DNA of 64,000 nt from assembly GCF_033115175.1 (NCBI RefSeq), contig NC_084834.1, positions 123,376,275 through 123,440,274 on the forward strand, in the 5' to 3' direction. Below, piece after piece: positions 1 through 10,654 of this stretch. A model generated the notes under the pieces. That model saw only the letters and a list, made by a program, of their open reading frames with translations. It did not search any database and was not told the origin of the DNA. Positions within the stretch are counted from its first letter, which is position 1. Every line of letters begins with the position of its first letter. The position numbers and the translations under genes are program-made. This DNA is from Lepus europaeus. Its lineage: Eukaryota; Chordata; Mammalia; Lagomorpha; Leporidae.

Positions 1-220
1 GAATGGCCTTTTGTCCATGCAGAATGTTGCTGGCTGTGGTTTTGCCCTGTGTAGCCTTTCTAAAACTGAGATGCATTCCTTCTATACCTAATGTGTTGAG
101 GTGTTTTTTTTTTTTAACTATGAAAGGACGTTGAATTTTATCAAATGCCTTTCTGCCTCTATTGAGATGATTATATGGTCTATGTCCTATGTTCTTTTGA
201 GGTGATGTTTTATGTTTTTT

Positions 221-571
221 ATTTATTTATTTATTTATTTATTTGACAGGCAGAGTGGACAGTAGAAGGAGACAGAGAGAAAGGTCTTCCTTTTTGCCAT
301 TGGTTCACCCTCCAATGGCCACCGTGGTAGGCGCGCTATGGCCGGCGCAACGTGCTGATCCGATGGCAGGAGCCAGGTGCTTCTCCTGGTCTCCCATGGG
401 GTGCAGGGCCCAAGCACTTGGGCCATCCTCCACTGCACTCCCTGGCCACAGCAGAGAGCTGGCCTGGAAGAGAGGCAACCGGGACAGGATCGGTGCCCTG
501 ACCGGGACTAGAACCCGGTGTGCCGGCGCCGCAAGGCGGAGGATTAGCCTGTTAAGCCATGGCGCCGGCCA
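221..571 (-). mobile_element. CSINE2-type SINE with perfect 16-bp target duplication
   Basis: This is a full-length lagomorph tRNA-derived SINE in reverse orientation: T-rich tail at the left, GACAGGCAGAGTGGACAGT body, and a tRNA-like head ending GGCGCCGGCC at the right. The Pol III B-box-like word GGTTCTAGTCC can be read on the minus strand. The flanks at 205-220 and 572-587 (atgttttatgtttttt) are identical, so the insertion into the old L1 is recent. Confidence 0.95.
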
Positions 572-1127
572 ATGTTTTATGTTTTTTGTTTGCATCTGTT
601 GAAATATCACTGTCCTTGCATCCTTGGGATAGATAACACTTGATCATGGTGTATTCTCTCCTTGTGGTGAAGCTGATTCAGTTTGCTAGTATTTCGTTGA
701 GGATTTTTGCCTGTGTTCATCAGGGATATTGGTTTGTAGTTTTGTTGTTGTTGCTGTGTCCTTGTTTGGCTTTGGCATTAGGATACTTCTGGCCACACAG
801 AAAGACTTTCCTAGAGTTTCTTCTCTTTCAACTTTTTGGAATGCTTTGAGAATAACTGGTGTTAATTCTTCCTTAAGAGTTTGATAACATTCAGCAGTGA
901 AGCCATCCAAATCTGGACTTTTCTTTGTTGGTAGACTTTTTATTACTGACTGCTTCTTGTTATTTATCATTGGTCTGTGCAGGTTTTCTTTGTCTTCATG
1001 GTACAATATTAGAGGTAATATGTGTTCAGAAGTGTATCTTTCTTCTAGTATTTCCACTTTGTTGTCCTGTAGTTCATAATATGCTCTAGAGATCCTTGGT
1101 ACTTCTGAGGTATTCATTCTTTTTAAT

Positions 1128-1598
1128 TAAAAAAGTTTTTTGTTGTTTGCTATTTGAAAGGCAGAGTGTTGAGAGAGAAAAAGAGAGAGAGAGAGAGAGG
1201 GAGAGAGACAGAGCGAGACAGAGAGAGGGAGAGAGAGGGAGACAAAGAGAGGGAGAGAGACAGAGAGAGAAACTATTGAGAGACAGAGAGAGGGAGAAAG
1301 GGAGACAGAGAGAGGGAGAGAGACAGAGAGAGAAACTAGAGAGAGACAGAGAGAGGGAGAGAGGGAGACAGAGAGAAGGAGAGAGACAGAGAGAGAAACT
1401 AGAGACAGGGCCAGGCTGGACTCAGGAGCCAGATGTCAGGCACACAGTCTGATCTCCTACATGGGTGGCAGGGGGCAAATGCACTACTGTAACAGGAAGC
1501 TGGACTGGAAGCAGAACAGCTGGGACTTGAGTGGCACTCTGACATGGGATGCCAGCATCGCATGTGGTGCTTAATCCACTGCGCCACAATGCTGGCCT
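1128..1598 (-). mobile_element. C-type SINE enlarged by a GA-rich microsatellite
   Basis: A reverse-oriented C-type SINE: 'tatttgaaaggcagagtg' on the left and a decayed tRNA-like head 'ccactgcgccacaatgctggcc' on the right. The usual short GA tract has grown to about 250 bp (see 1162-1412), so the element is roughly 150 bp longer than its relatives here. Confidence 0.85.
1162..1412. repeat. GA-rich microsatellite with a 62-64 bp higher-order repeat
   Basis: Almost pure purine tract of gaga/caga words. The interruption 'gagaaact' recurs at about 1267, 1331 and 1393, giving a 62-64 bp minisatellite superimposed on the dinucleotide repeat. The long open frame of Arg/Glu repeats across it is a by-product of the composition. 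Confidence 0.85.
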
Positions 1599-2119
1599 CC
1601 AGAGATGAATCTAATGTGTCATTTATCATCGCTGATTTTATTTACTTGTATCTTCTCTTTTTCTTAGAAATTCTAGCCAAAATCTATCAATATTATCTTT
1701 TCAATAAGCCGATTTTTTGTTTGTTGATGCTTTAACTTTGTTTTTAATCTTCATTTCATTTATTTCTGCCTTGATCTTTGTTTATTTTGTTTTAATTTGG
1801 GATTTATTGGTTCTCATTCTAGTTCTTTGAGATACAATAATAGAATGTTTGAGATCTTTTTGCTTTTGTGAAGTATGTGTTGATTGCTGTAAGATTTCCA
1901 CCCAGTATTGCTTTTGCTATATCTCATAGGTTTTGGTATGTTGTATTTTCATTTGCTTGGAGAAAAAATTTTAGTTCCTTTTAAGTTTTTTAATTGACCC
2001 ATTAATCATTCAGGAATGTGCGTTGCCTGGGCAGACCTTCAGTGTTCTCCTTACTTTTCCTAACTAGTGATTATTTAGCATAAAACTGAAACTCTACATA
2101 CATTTTCCTCCATGGATAG

Positions 2120-2215
2120 GGTATCAGCTCTACAAATTAGATGTGATTTCCCACCTGGAGCAAGAAGAAAACCTGTGGAGTCAAGGCACAAGAGTTTTAC
2201 AAGACCAGAGTTCAG
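2120..2215 (+). CDS. KRAB-B exon of a ZNF705-like zinc-finger gene
   Basis: A 96-bp exon bounded by an AG acceptor (2118-2119) and a GTAAG donor (2216). In frame it reads GYQLYKLDVISHLEQEENLW and continues to a QDQ-type end, which is a KRAB B-box (consensus GYQ..KPD.I..LEQ..E.W). KRAB domains recruit TRIM28/KAP1 for transcriptional repression; the B box supports the A box. The exon begins at phase 1 and ends one base into a codon that the next exon (3028) completes as Gly. No KRAB-A exon (V.F.DVA..F..EEW) was found upstream; the preceding 2 kb is old L1, so it must lie beyond the left edge or be lost. Confidence 0.8.
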
Positions 2216-2324
2216 GTAAGCAGAAGGGATTTGTGGTGCCTGGTCAACAGTGACTATGTTCATGGAAATATCAACTGAACAATTTGCTTACTGAATGATA
2301 TTTTCTAAAACACAACAGAAGAGT

Positions 2325-2628
2325 GTAGACATTTGGCACTATGGTTAAGCTGCCACTCAGGATGATTGCATCCCATATGGGAGTGCTTGGGTTCAAGTCC
2401 CTGCTCCACTCTGCCATTCCAACTTTTCTGCACCTAGCGGGGAAGCAGATGACAACTGAAGTACTTGGGTCTATGGTCTTTGCCACCCACGTTGGAGATT
2501 CCAATTGAATTCTTGGCTCTTGGATTCAACCTGGCCCTGCCCTGGCTATTGTGAGCATTGGGAGAGTGAATCAGAGGTTGAAATCTCTCTCTCTTTCTCT
2601 CTACATTCAAAGTATATAAAACAAAATG
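2325..2628 (+). mobile_element. C-type SINE (forward) in the intron of the zinc-finger gene
   Basis: Forward-oriented old SINE: tRNA-like head 'gacatttggcactatggttaag' on the left, then the family's ordered blocks (catatgggagtgcttgggtt, ggaagcagatgacaactgaagta), then 'aatctctctctctttctctct' and a degraded A-rich tail. It lies between the KRAB-B exon and the next exon. Confidence 0.8.
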
Positions 2629-3027
2629 AAATATAACAGAGGATGTTGGGACAAATTCCCCCAGCTGTTGTCATCATTTCTTCTGTATGTAACAATTTCC
2701 ATGTTCTCTTGACAGTCTCTTTGGCTTTAGGGAAAAATGGGGATTAGTCTGTTTATTGGAGTTATACGTTCACATAGGACTCTCATCTGGATCTTCCCCC
2801 TTGAACATTTCCTCTCTTTACCTATCCACATCTCATCTCCATTATACTTTATTCAGATTTCAAACCTGAAATTTTTTCCTTATTGTCAATGCCCGCCTTC
2901 ATTAAACATACTTGTTCCATCCAAGTGCCAGTTTTTGAAACATATACACATCAACTTTGACTTTTTTTTTTAACATTTTCATTCCCCTAATGTTATTCTA
3001 ACAATTTATTTTCTTCAATTATTTTAG

Positions 3028-3092
3028 GCAGTGCCCTTAACAAACAAGAAATTATACACATGCAAAGAGACACATCCACAACAATGCCAATG
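3028..3092 (+). CDS. Linker exon of the ZNF705-like gene
   Basis: A 65-bp exon with acceptor ttattttag (AG at 3026-3027) and donor GTAAGT at 3093. It completes the Gly codon of the previous exon and encodes SALNKQEIIHMQRDTSTTMPM, ending in phase 0. Primate ZNF705 proteins carry a closely similar linker between the KRAB box and fingers (SALKK...RKDTSTSM), from my knowledge of the family. The phase agreement across three exons supports a real spliced gene rather than chance splice signals. Confidence 0.75.
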
Positions 3093-3547
3093 GTAAGTCT
3101 CGTGGGTGTGAATCCAAATCAAAAGTTTAGCAATGAGATGAGTTACTAATTGAGTAAAATTGTCTAACTGTATGTGAATTGAGATTAAGCACTTTCTGGG
3201 TCAAAATCTTTGTAGAGTTTGAATTTAGTGAGGAATGAAAATGAGTTAAAAGCTGCAGCTTGAGCTCTTTATACTGTACTATTGCATAAATACTGTTCAC
3301 ATTTCTAGTCTTTGAAACATTGGAGCCTTCAATGTTAATCTGATAGCTCTGTAATTGGGGTGCCACAAAGGAGAAAATATTCAAGCTTGCAAAAGAATAA
3401 TATACACTCTGTAAGCATATGACATTAGAGAGATTTTAACTGCAGACTACACTGAATGATTGATTAGTCTAGGATTCATGTGTATGGAAATCAATGTCAG
3501 GATGAAGGTGTGCACACCACTAACAGCCTGTTTCTTCTTTCCCAAAG

Positions 3548-4303
3548 GTGAAAGCTCACATTCAAGAGGATCCCCTTGAGAGAAATGGTTTGGGAGAAGA
3601 TTCCACATGCAGCTCTATGTTTACTCAACATTTATCTTGCACAGGAAGCAAACCCCTTGTGCGCAAACAGTGCGGAAAATCAGCCAGCGGCCACTCACAC
3701 TTTAAACAACATAAGAAAATTCCGAGCAGAGGTCAGTCCTACGAATGCCAGCTGTGTGGGAAATCCTTTAGCAGCTGCTTTAGCCTTCGACGGCACGAGA
3801 TGGCACACACGGGGCGGAAACCGTACGCGTGCCACCTGTGTGGCTCAGCCTTCATCCAAAGCTCTGACCTCAACAAGCACAATCTAACTCACACCGGAGA
3901 CAAGCCATATGAATGTCATGTATGTGGCAAGGCCTTCAGTCAGTCTTCTAACCTTAGACAGCACGAGAGAATTCACACTGGCGAGAGACCATATGAATGC
4001 CATGTGTGTGGGATGGCTTTCGTCCAAACTTCTGACCTCAGGAAACACCACCTAAGTCACACTGGCGAGAAGCTGTACGGATGTCATGTGTGTGGGAAGG
4101 CCTTCAGCCAGTCTTCTTCCCTTAGACAGCACGAGAGGATACACACTGGCGAGCGACCCTATGAATGCCACATGTGTGGGAAAGCTTTCAGCAAAGCCTT
4201 TTCTCTTAGAAGACATGCGCGAACTCACTGGGGAGAAACCACGGGAGAGTCACCTGTGCGGGGAATCCCTCATCCTTCAGTGACCTTCCCTTTGGAGACA
4301 TAG
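3548..4303 (+). CDS. Terminal zinc-finger exon, ZNF705-like KRAB C2H2 protein
   Basis: Acceptor AG is at 3546-3547; the exon starts in phase 0 with [13 protein letters not shown] and stops at TAG 4301-4303 (about 251 residues). After a spacer comes one degenerate finger (first Cys missing, [15 protein letters not shown]), then six intact C2H2 fingers of the C-x2-C-x12-H-x3-H form (from CQLCGKSF about residue 77 to CHMCGKAF about residue 206), joined by TGEKPY-type linkers, two slightly altered (TGRKPY, TGDKPY). KRAB zinc-finger proteins bind DNA in the nucleus and mainly repress retroelements through TRIM28. The spacer ending [11 protein letters not shown] and the finger order resemble primate ZNF705 genes. 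No frameshift or stop interrupts the three exons, so the gene may be functional if a KRAB-A exon exists upstream. The call to ZNF705 is by memory of the family, not a search. Confidence 0.8.
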   Translation: MKAHIQEDPLERNGLGEDSTCSSMFTQHLSCTGSKPLVRKQCGKSASGHSHFKQHKKIPSRGQSYECQLCGKSFSSCFSLRRHEMAHTGRKPYACHLCGSAFIQSSDLNKHNLTHTGDKPYECHVCGKAFSQSSNLRQHERIHTGERPYECHVCGMAFVQTSDLRKHHLSHTGEKLYGCHVCGKAFSQSSSLRQHERIHTGERPYECHMCGKAFSKAFSLRRHARTHWGETTGESPVRGIPHPSVTFPLET

Positions 4304-4503
4304 GAGAAGCCACCCTGGAGAGAAAATCGGTCGTGGCTTCAGGAATACATCTCACCTGAGTGACAGGTATTGCAAATGTGATTTTTTCTTATGTTTATTT
4401 CAAATTTGGAAGATACGTGTCTGTATCTTGTTGAAGTTTTATATTTACCAACACTCTTTTAATGCCTATTGCTCTTATTTACTGTATGCAGAAGGACAGA
4501 TCT

Positions 4504-4509
4504 AATAAA
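4504..4509 (+). terminator. AATAAA polyadenylation signal of the zinc-finger gene
   Basis: A canonical AATAAA about 200 bp after the stop codon, consistent with a short 3'UTR for the ZNF705-like transcript. No competing signal was seen closer to the stop. Confidence 0.65.
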
Positions 4510-4539
4510 TATGCAGATTCATGCAAAATTATGCTGTGT

Positions 4540-6584
4540 TATTGGAGACATGTTCTACAGTTTCAAAACGCCACACCACAGTGGGTTGTGGCTTGCCATT
4601 TAGCATCTCCGTGCATGGATATACTTTCATTTTCAGATTAGTTGTGGAGGCTACAGTGGCATTCAGAATGGAGGAGTTTGCCCTCACACAGGAGTGGTGA
4701 CAGAAGTTGAGGCAGAAAGAGAAATCTTATGAAAGGGGGGAAGCCCTCTTTCAACAATATTAACTACAGAACAGAAGGAAACTTGGAAATTCTGTGATCT
4801 TAAAACAAAAAACGCGGAATTTCGTGAATGACGAAGGCATCAGCCTGAGCAGCAGCTGAAATCCAGTGAAGCAAGTGTTCGTGAGCGGCACCTTCCGCTT
4901 CAGCAGACTTCCAAGGAAGAGAAACTCCACCCTTGTCACAAGCCCCACCCACCGCTGAGGGAGGCTGACAGGTGCCAAGGGAGTGACTGTGACCACCATT
5001 CCACTTGTGCCTGGAAACATGAGGAAGAGCACAGAGGGCACCCCCATGGACTAAGGAGGAACTATCAGAGTGCTAAATCACATTGAGGGGGTCTATATTC
5101 AGGAACCCCCCCACCTTTCTCTTTACCGCCAACAGACTAGCTCATTGTTTGCATCAAGGACAGAATGAGAGAAAGTACAAGTCTGTGGTCTACGCATGTA
5201 AAGACTGTGACTGTTCAGAGACCCTCCCCAGTCTTATGCTGTACTACCCCGATCTTCACAATTGTTCCTGCTAATTGTGTCCATTCTGCTCCAAGCTTAA
5301 AGTAACAGAGGTGCAGAGAGATAGTGGCAGGTCTCTGCAAGGTGGGGCCGCTTGTGAGAGGCTGAGAGCGTGTGGGTGCCTGCAAGCCCTGCTCATCCCC
5401 CTCGCTAATGACCTCCCCAATAATGAGGTCTTTTAGTTTCTGGGGGTGCTGGTGGGGAAAGCCAAGTTCTCTCAGAGATGTGCACACTTCTGGGTCCCCT
5501 AACCTGGGAAGTGTTTTCCAGCAGGGAAAATGTTACAGCGAGGAGCTCCTCACACAAACTCACAAGGGAAATGGTTTGCTTTTTCAAAGGGCACAAACTA
5601 GTAAAAGTTGTACAGAAGGCAAACACGAGTGTGGCCAGGGAAGAGTGTTCTAGGAAAAGACGAAATGTCTCTGGAGCACCTAATGAAAAATGTCCCTTGG
5701 CTATACCCTGCCCCGCAGTGACGGATCTTTCTGGGCTGCACCAGCCCTGAGAAAGGACAGACGACTGCTGGCTGTGTGCCTAACAAGGCTGCCAGCCCCT
5801 TCGCTGAAGATCTCACACACTTCAAACACTGGATCGCACTGGAGGCCGAGGATTCCTGAGTGTGGGGTGGTGGCCTGCGCCCTCACCCTTCAGGAAGATC
5901 CCACAGAGCCCCTGCTGCAGCTGCAGGTGTGTTCAGGACGCACTAACCAGCTGGGGTCAGGGTAGGGTTCAAATGAGCTGGAACGGAACACTAAAAAGAG
6001 ACCTTGTCAGACACCATGGAAAATGGCTTATGCTGTAAGCACAGCTTGCAGATGAAAAACAGCTCTGCTAAAAAAGCATATTCGATCTGATATGATTTAC
6101 AAGCAGTATTGAGGTGGAGAAAAATGTGAAATCTATGCACCTTAACAAAGTTTTAGAGCTACTTTGAACATTATAGAAAAACACATTTATCAATAAAGGA
6201 TTGTACTTCATCATAAAGATGCAAATAATAAATATTTGTGAGCATAAGAGCATATACATGTTTGCTATCTAGCACATTTTGGAATAGGCTTATCCTAAGA
6301 CTCACTTTATGCCAGGTGGAATCTTACGCAATACAACAACTACAACCTCTAAGTAGAAAAAGTGGGGATCAGGAGACCGTGGCTCACTTCGTCAGGCACA
6401 CGCTGGGAGGACAAGGATGGGTCTTGCTCAGGGCTTGCTTTTGTGGTCATGGCCACTTGTTCCAGGAGATGCTGTGGCCATTTCTGTGGGTTCCCTGTGC
6501 CACGGCATCATTGGTGTCATCACAGTGAGAAGTGGCTGGTTTTGGTTTATAGTCAAACTACAACAGCTCTGTCTTCAATTCCTA
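4540..6584. other. Unassigned non-repetitive sequence
   Basis: Moderate GC, no recognised coding exon, no clear interspersed repeat. Short open frames on both strands (largest about 95 codons) resemble no family I know and overlap each other. It could hold exons of an uncharacterised transcript or very old repeats. Confidence 0.5.
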
Positions 6585-6600
6585 TCTACTGAGATTTTTT

Positions 6601-6921
6601 TTTTTTAAAGATTTTACTTATTTTTATTTGAGAGTTAGAGTTACAGACAGAGAGAGGGAGAGACAGAGAGAAAGGTCTCCCATCTGTTGGCACACTCCCC
6701 AAATGGCTGCAAAGACCAGTGCTGGGCTGATCCAAAATCAGAAGCTAGGAGCTTCTTCGGCATCTCCCACGTGGCTACAGGGGCCCAAGGACTTGGGCCA
6801 TCCTTCACTGCTCTCCCAGGCCATAGCAGAGAGCTGGATTGGAAGTGGAGCAGCTAGGACTAGAACCAGTGCCCATATGTGATGCCAGCACTGTGGGCAT
6901 TGGTTTAATCCACTACGCCCC
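6601..6921 (-). mobile_element. C-type SINE, first of three insertions at one site
   Basis: Reverse-oriented SINE: poly-T then 'aaagattttacttatttttatttgaga' at the left, an internal GA tract, head at about 6900-6918. Flanked by tctactgagattttt (6585) and the next copy of that word (6922). Confidence 0.9.
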
Positions 6922-6935
6922 TCTACTGAGATTTT

Positions 6936-7258
6936 TTTTTTTTTTGGACAGGCAGAATGGACAGTGAGAGAGAGAGAGACAGAGAGAAAGGTCTTCCTTT
7001 GGCGTTGGTTCAACCTCCAATGGCTGCCGCGGCACACCGCACTGATCCGAAGGCAGGAGCCAGGTGCTTCTCCTGGTCTCCCATGGGGTGCAGGGCCCAA
7101 GGACTTGGGCCATCCTCCATTGCACTCCCGGGCCACAGCAGAGAGCTGGCCTGGAAGAGGGGCAACCGGGACAGAATCCGGCGCCCTGACCGGAACTAGA
7201 ACCTGGTGTGCCGGTGCCGCTAGGCGGAGGATTAGCCTATTGAGCCAAGGCGCCGGCC
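6936..7258 (-). mobile_element. CSINE2-type SINE, second insertion at the same site
   Basis: Reverse-oriented full-length SINE: poly-T, GGACAGGCAGAATGGACAGT body, GGCGCCGGCC end at 7249-7258. The target word tctactgag precedes it at 6922 and follows at 7259. Confidence 0.95.
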
Positions 7259-7270
7259 TCTACTGAGATT

Positions 7271-8467
7271 TTTTTTTTTTATTAAACTTTTATTTAATGA
7301 ATATAAATTTCCAAAGTACAGCTTATGGGTTACAATGGCTTCCCCCTCCCAAAACTTCCCTCCCACCCACAACCCTCCCCTTTCCCGCTCCCTCTCCCCT
7401 TCCAATCACATCATGATTCATTTTCAATTCTCTTTATATACAGAAGATCAGTTTAGTATATATTAGGTAACGATTTCAACAGTTTGTCCCCATATAGCAA
7501 CACAAAGTGAAAAAAAAAATACTGTTGGAGTACTAGTTATAGCATTAAATAAGAGTGTACAGCACATTAAAGACAGAGATCCTACATAATATTTTTTTTA
7601 AATTAATTAATTTTCTATGCCATTTCCAATTTAACACCAGGTTTTTTTTTCATTTCCAATTATCTTTATATACAGAAGATCGATTCAGTATATAATTAGT
7701 AAAGATCTCATCAGTTTGTACCCACACAGAAACACAAAGTGTAAAAATACTGTTTCAGTACTAGTTATAGCATCACTGCACATTAGACAACACATTAAGG
7801 ACAGATCCCACATGGGATGTAAGTACACAGTGACTTCTGTTGCTGACTTAACAATTTGACACTCCTGTTCATGGCGTCAGTAATCTCCCTAGGCTCTAGT
7901 CATGAGTTGCCAGGGCTATGGAAACCTTTAGAGTTCACTGACTTTGATCTTATTGCGATAGGGTCATAGTCAAAGTGGAAGTTCTCTCCTCCCTTCAGAG
8001 AAAGGTACCTCCTTCTTTGATGGCCCCATTCTTTCCACTGGGATCTCACTCACAGAGATCTTTCATTTAGGTCTTCTTTTTTTTTTTTCTTTTCCATGGT
8101 ATCTTGGCTTTCCATGCCTACAATACTCTCATGGGCTCTTCAGCCAGATCCAAATGCCTTAAGGGCTGATTCTGAGGCCAGAGTGTTGTTTAGGACATCT
8201 GCCATTCTATGAGTCTGCTGTGTATCCCACTTCCCATGTTGGATCTTTCTCTCCCTTTTTGATTCTATCAGTTAGTATTAGCAGACACTTGTCTTGTTTG
8301 TGTGATCCCTTTGACTCTTAGACCTATCCAAGCCATCGAATGTGAGCTGAAATTGATCACTTGGACTAGTGAGATGGCATTGGTACATGCCACCTTGATG
8401 GGATTGTGTTGGAATCCCCTGGCACATTTCTAACTCCACCATTTGGGGCAAGACTGATTGTGCATGC
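7271..8467 (-). mobile_element. 5'-truncated L1 (3'UTR only), third insertion at the same site
   Basis: Begins with poly-T and the L1 3' end word 'aaacttttatttaatgaat', then the C-rich block (G-rich on the L1 sense strand). The 3'UTR has an imperfect tandem duplication: a 'ctttatatacagaagatc' unit at about 7431 recurs at about 7661, also present in the L1 at 49748 but not in those at 40059 or 41632. Truncated within the 3'UTR. Target word tctactgagattttt at 7259 and 8468. Confidence 0.9.
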
Positions 8468-8482
8468 TCTACTGAGATTTTT

Positions 8483-9560
8483 AAAAGCGCTCTGGAAACC
8501 TGTTGCCTCTTATTTAGAAACTTTCGTTGAAATCCAGATTTCTGCTAGATTTTCACAAATGGACTGCACCCCCCGCAGGAAGCTGAGGAGGCCAGCACCT
8601 GCCACCACCTCGGTGGTCCGCTCAGTCTCCATCACAAGGGTAGCCCTTCTCACAGCGTCCGGGGCGTGGACCACCTGACATTTGTTTCAATGTGGAGCTT
8701 GTGCAACAGGTGCCCTTTCTGATTTGCCTTCTTTGGCAACAGTCCTGCTGGCTAAAGTTTGCTCCGATTATTTATTGATTTCTAGATCGTTAACTCAAAT
8801 TGTTGTTTAATATTCCATTTTGCGACTTTCCACCCCGTATTTCCTTGTTAACAGGCGTATGTGGATGACCGTGGTTTTACCAATGGTGCTTCTGAGACTT
8901 CCTGTGCATGTCTTGTGCACGGAGCAATTGCTGCTGGAAGTGCCCCGGGCGTGGACATGCTGGGTCACAGGACACCCATAAGTTCCACTTTGTACACCCG
9001 AAACTAGGCGCGGAGGCTGTTCCAAAGGACAAACCCGCAGTCTCATGGGAGCTGCAACATGTAAGTCAAACTCTGCGCTGCAGAATGTGTTCTGTCAAGT
9101 GAACAGATTCCAGAATGTTGTGTGGCGCTGCCCCATCTCTTAAGGCAACCCGGACTTCCTGCAGAATCCCTTTTGTTCCTTGCTATGGCCCTCCACGGCC
9201 GCGCGAGCTTGCTGGGATGCCTTTAGGAAAGACCCAAGTCTGGGAGGGTGGGCAGCAAACGTCCCACAGTTCCGGAAGCTGCAGCCCAAGCCCAGCGTCT
9301 CCGGGCAGGACTGCTCCTCTGGCCTTGGTGGCTGCACATCGCCGCGCCTCACCCGGTCCTCCCGTGAGAAAGCAGGAATCATCACAGTTCTTCAACGGGA
9401 TGAGCCAAGCCGAGAAGCGTTCTTTTAACTACTTTAGTATACACTGGACTCCACCCAAACGTGCCAGTAGAATTAAGAAAATCCAGAGTGAGTAAGGAAG
9501 AATACCTAGGCCAGCTTTTTTTTTAAAGCAAGGATGGATGACCTTGTTATCAATTTTGGG
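8483..9560. other. Unassigned sequence leading into a CpG-rich block
   Basis: Low repeat content, GC rising from about 8900 onward. Several overlapping open frames exist on both strands without recognisable domains. No gene is claimed. Confidence 0.5.
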
Positions 9561-10270
9561 GGAGATAAAAATGAGCGATGCTGCCGTTCTGGGGGAGAGG
9601 GCGGGATGTGGGCAGCGGTGGGGCCCAGACCTCGGGTTCCTCTGCAGAGCTGCGCCCGGGGCTGCTCGGGGAGCGCTCGTCCGAGCCCGGGGCGAGTCTG
9701 AGGATCTGACTCCCGGGGTGAAGAGGCGGCAGGAAGGGCGGCCCCGCGCGCCACGCCCGCATCCCAGCCTACAGCCTGGGGGCGGCGGGGTCCTCTGGCG
9801 GCGGCCCCTCCCCGTGCTGACAGGCGCTGAGGCTGCTGACCCGCCCACTGCAAGCCCCGGGCCCCCGGCGTTTGCAGGCGCGTTTACAAGCGCGAGGTCT
9901 TCTCCGTGTTCCTCCAGAAATTCTCCTCCCTGATTCCCGGCATTGAAACCCCGCACTTCGTATGATGTCTTTCTATCCAAAAATCAAAGCCCAACTGAGG
10001 AACCCTGCGGCGGAGCCCCCTCCTCGGCGGCCAAGGGCGGAACCGGGAGCGTGGTCCTCAGCGGTTCCGACGCCCCAAGTCTTCCCAAAGCCAGGGCGAG
10101 CCCCCAGCCCCCTCCCAGGAAAACCCAGCTCCGGTTCTCCGGAGCCCGGGGCAGAGTGCGCGCCGCGAGGGTCGGACTGGGCGTCTTCGCGCGCCCTCTG
10201 CTGGCCGCGGGCTGCAGCGCAGGATGCTCGGGGTTGGCTTCGTCTTTCAGGGGCGCCTTCCACAGTGGGA
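9560..10270. promoter_or_regulatory. CpG-island-like block
   Basis: GC-rich with many retained CpG dinucleotides (cgcgcg, gccgcg, ggcggc words), unlike the CpG-poor surroundings. Such blocks usually mark promoters. The right part (from about 9960) has a diverged counterpart at 15920-16170. Long open frames on both strands here follow from the GC content and show no known domain. No downstream first exon could be assigned. Confidence 0.5.
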
Positions 10271-10654
10271 GCCTCAAAACTTAATGAGGGGCGGCTGGAT
10301 GGCTCCACTGACTGCTAACGGGCTAGGGTTGGAGACGTTGGCGAGGGCTGTTGAGCTCTTCTGTCTTAAAATGAGCACAGTGTTCTACATAGAAACTCAT
10401 CTATCTCTGTTATTTATCTAGCCATCTGTCATCTAAGCATCCATCCATCCTAGTTAGCGGTGCATACACAAAAAAGCACAAACACAGGTGTTTGCACTGT
10501 CAGTGGAGAAGGCCAAGAAATAAGTATGCCACGGTAACACTGTGGGAAGTTAGTTCCACATCTATGTTTTTGTCACATTTCCCAATGAAAGGAAATAATA
10601 CTCCTTGGAGAAATGATTGTGTGTGAGGCAGGAAACACGCAGGGGGGTTGTGGA
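9960..10654. repeat. Segmental duplication copy 1, left half
   Basis: Matches 15920-16640 in order: a GC-rich part ending ccctctgctggccgcggg (counterpart ccctgccggcagtgcgga), a tatc/gatc simple-repeat zone, then 'cacatctatgtttttgtcac' and 'ctccttggagaaatg' (counterparts 'cagatctatgttttaccac' and 'ttcttggagaaatgg'). Many differences, so the duplication is old. Confidence 0.55.

Larger units (their letters stand above)
1..2022 (-). mobile_element. Old L1 fragment (ORF2 RT and endonuclease region), split by two SINEs
   Basis: On the minus strand the pieces 1-204, 588-1127 and 1600-2022 read as remnants of L1 ORF2. The clearest stretch (about 686-1117) keeps recognisable reverse-transcriptase N-terminal sequence, including the words LPTKKSPDLDGFTAE and MNTSEVPRISRAYYEL. 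The 1830-2020 part matches the endonuclease C-terminal region of the younger L1 copies in this window (the 'cataggttttggtatgttgt' stretch). Many stops and small indels show it is far older than the L1s at 30-60 kb. It lies where the upstream intron and KRAB-A exon of the zinc-finger gene would be expected. It continues past the left edge. Confidence 0.85.

Noticed and set aside
571-600. tRNA gene in SINE heads (also at 7258, 13937, 52265, 58576)
   Set aside because: The heads keep A/B-box-like words but are fused to the SINE body with tail and target repeats; they are tRNA-derived SINE promoters, not tRNA genes.
1096-1452. Long + strand open frame rich in Arg and Glu
   Set aside because: It lies in the GA microsatellite of a SINE; the repeat composition produces an open frame without coding meaning.
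4760-5965. Possible defensin or secreted-peptide exons
   Set aside because: I looked for the six-cysteine defensin spacing because of the inferred 8p23.1-like context and found none in the open frames.
9429-10308. Several overlapping open frames of 100-180 codons on both strands
   Set aside because: CpG-rich sequence is poor in stop codons; the frames compete, have no recognisable domain and no splice or start context to favour one.
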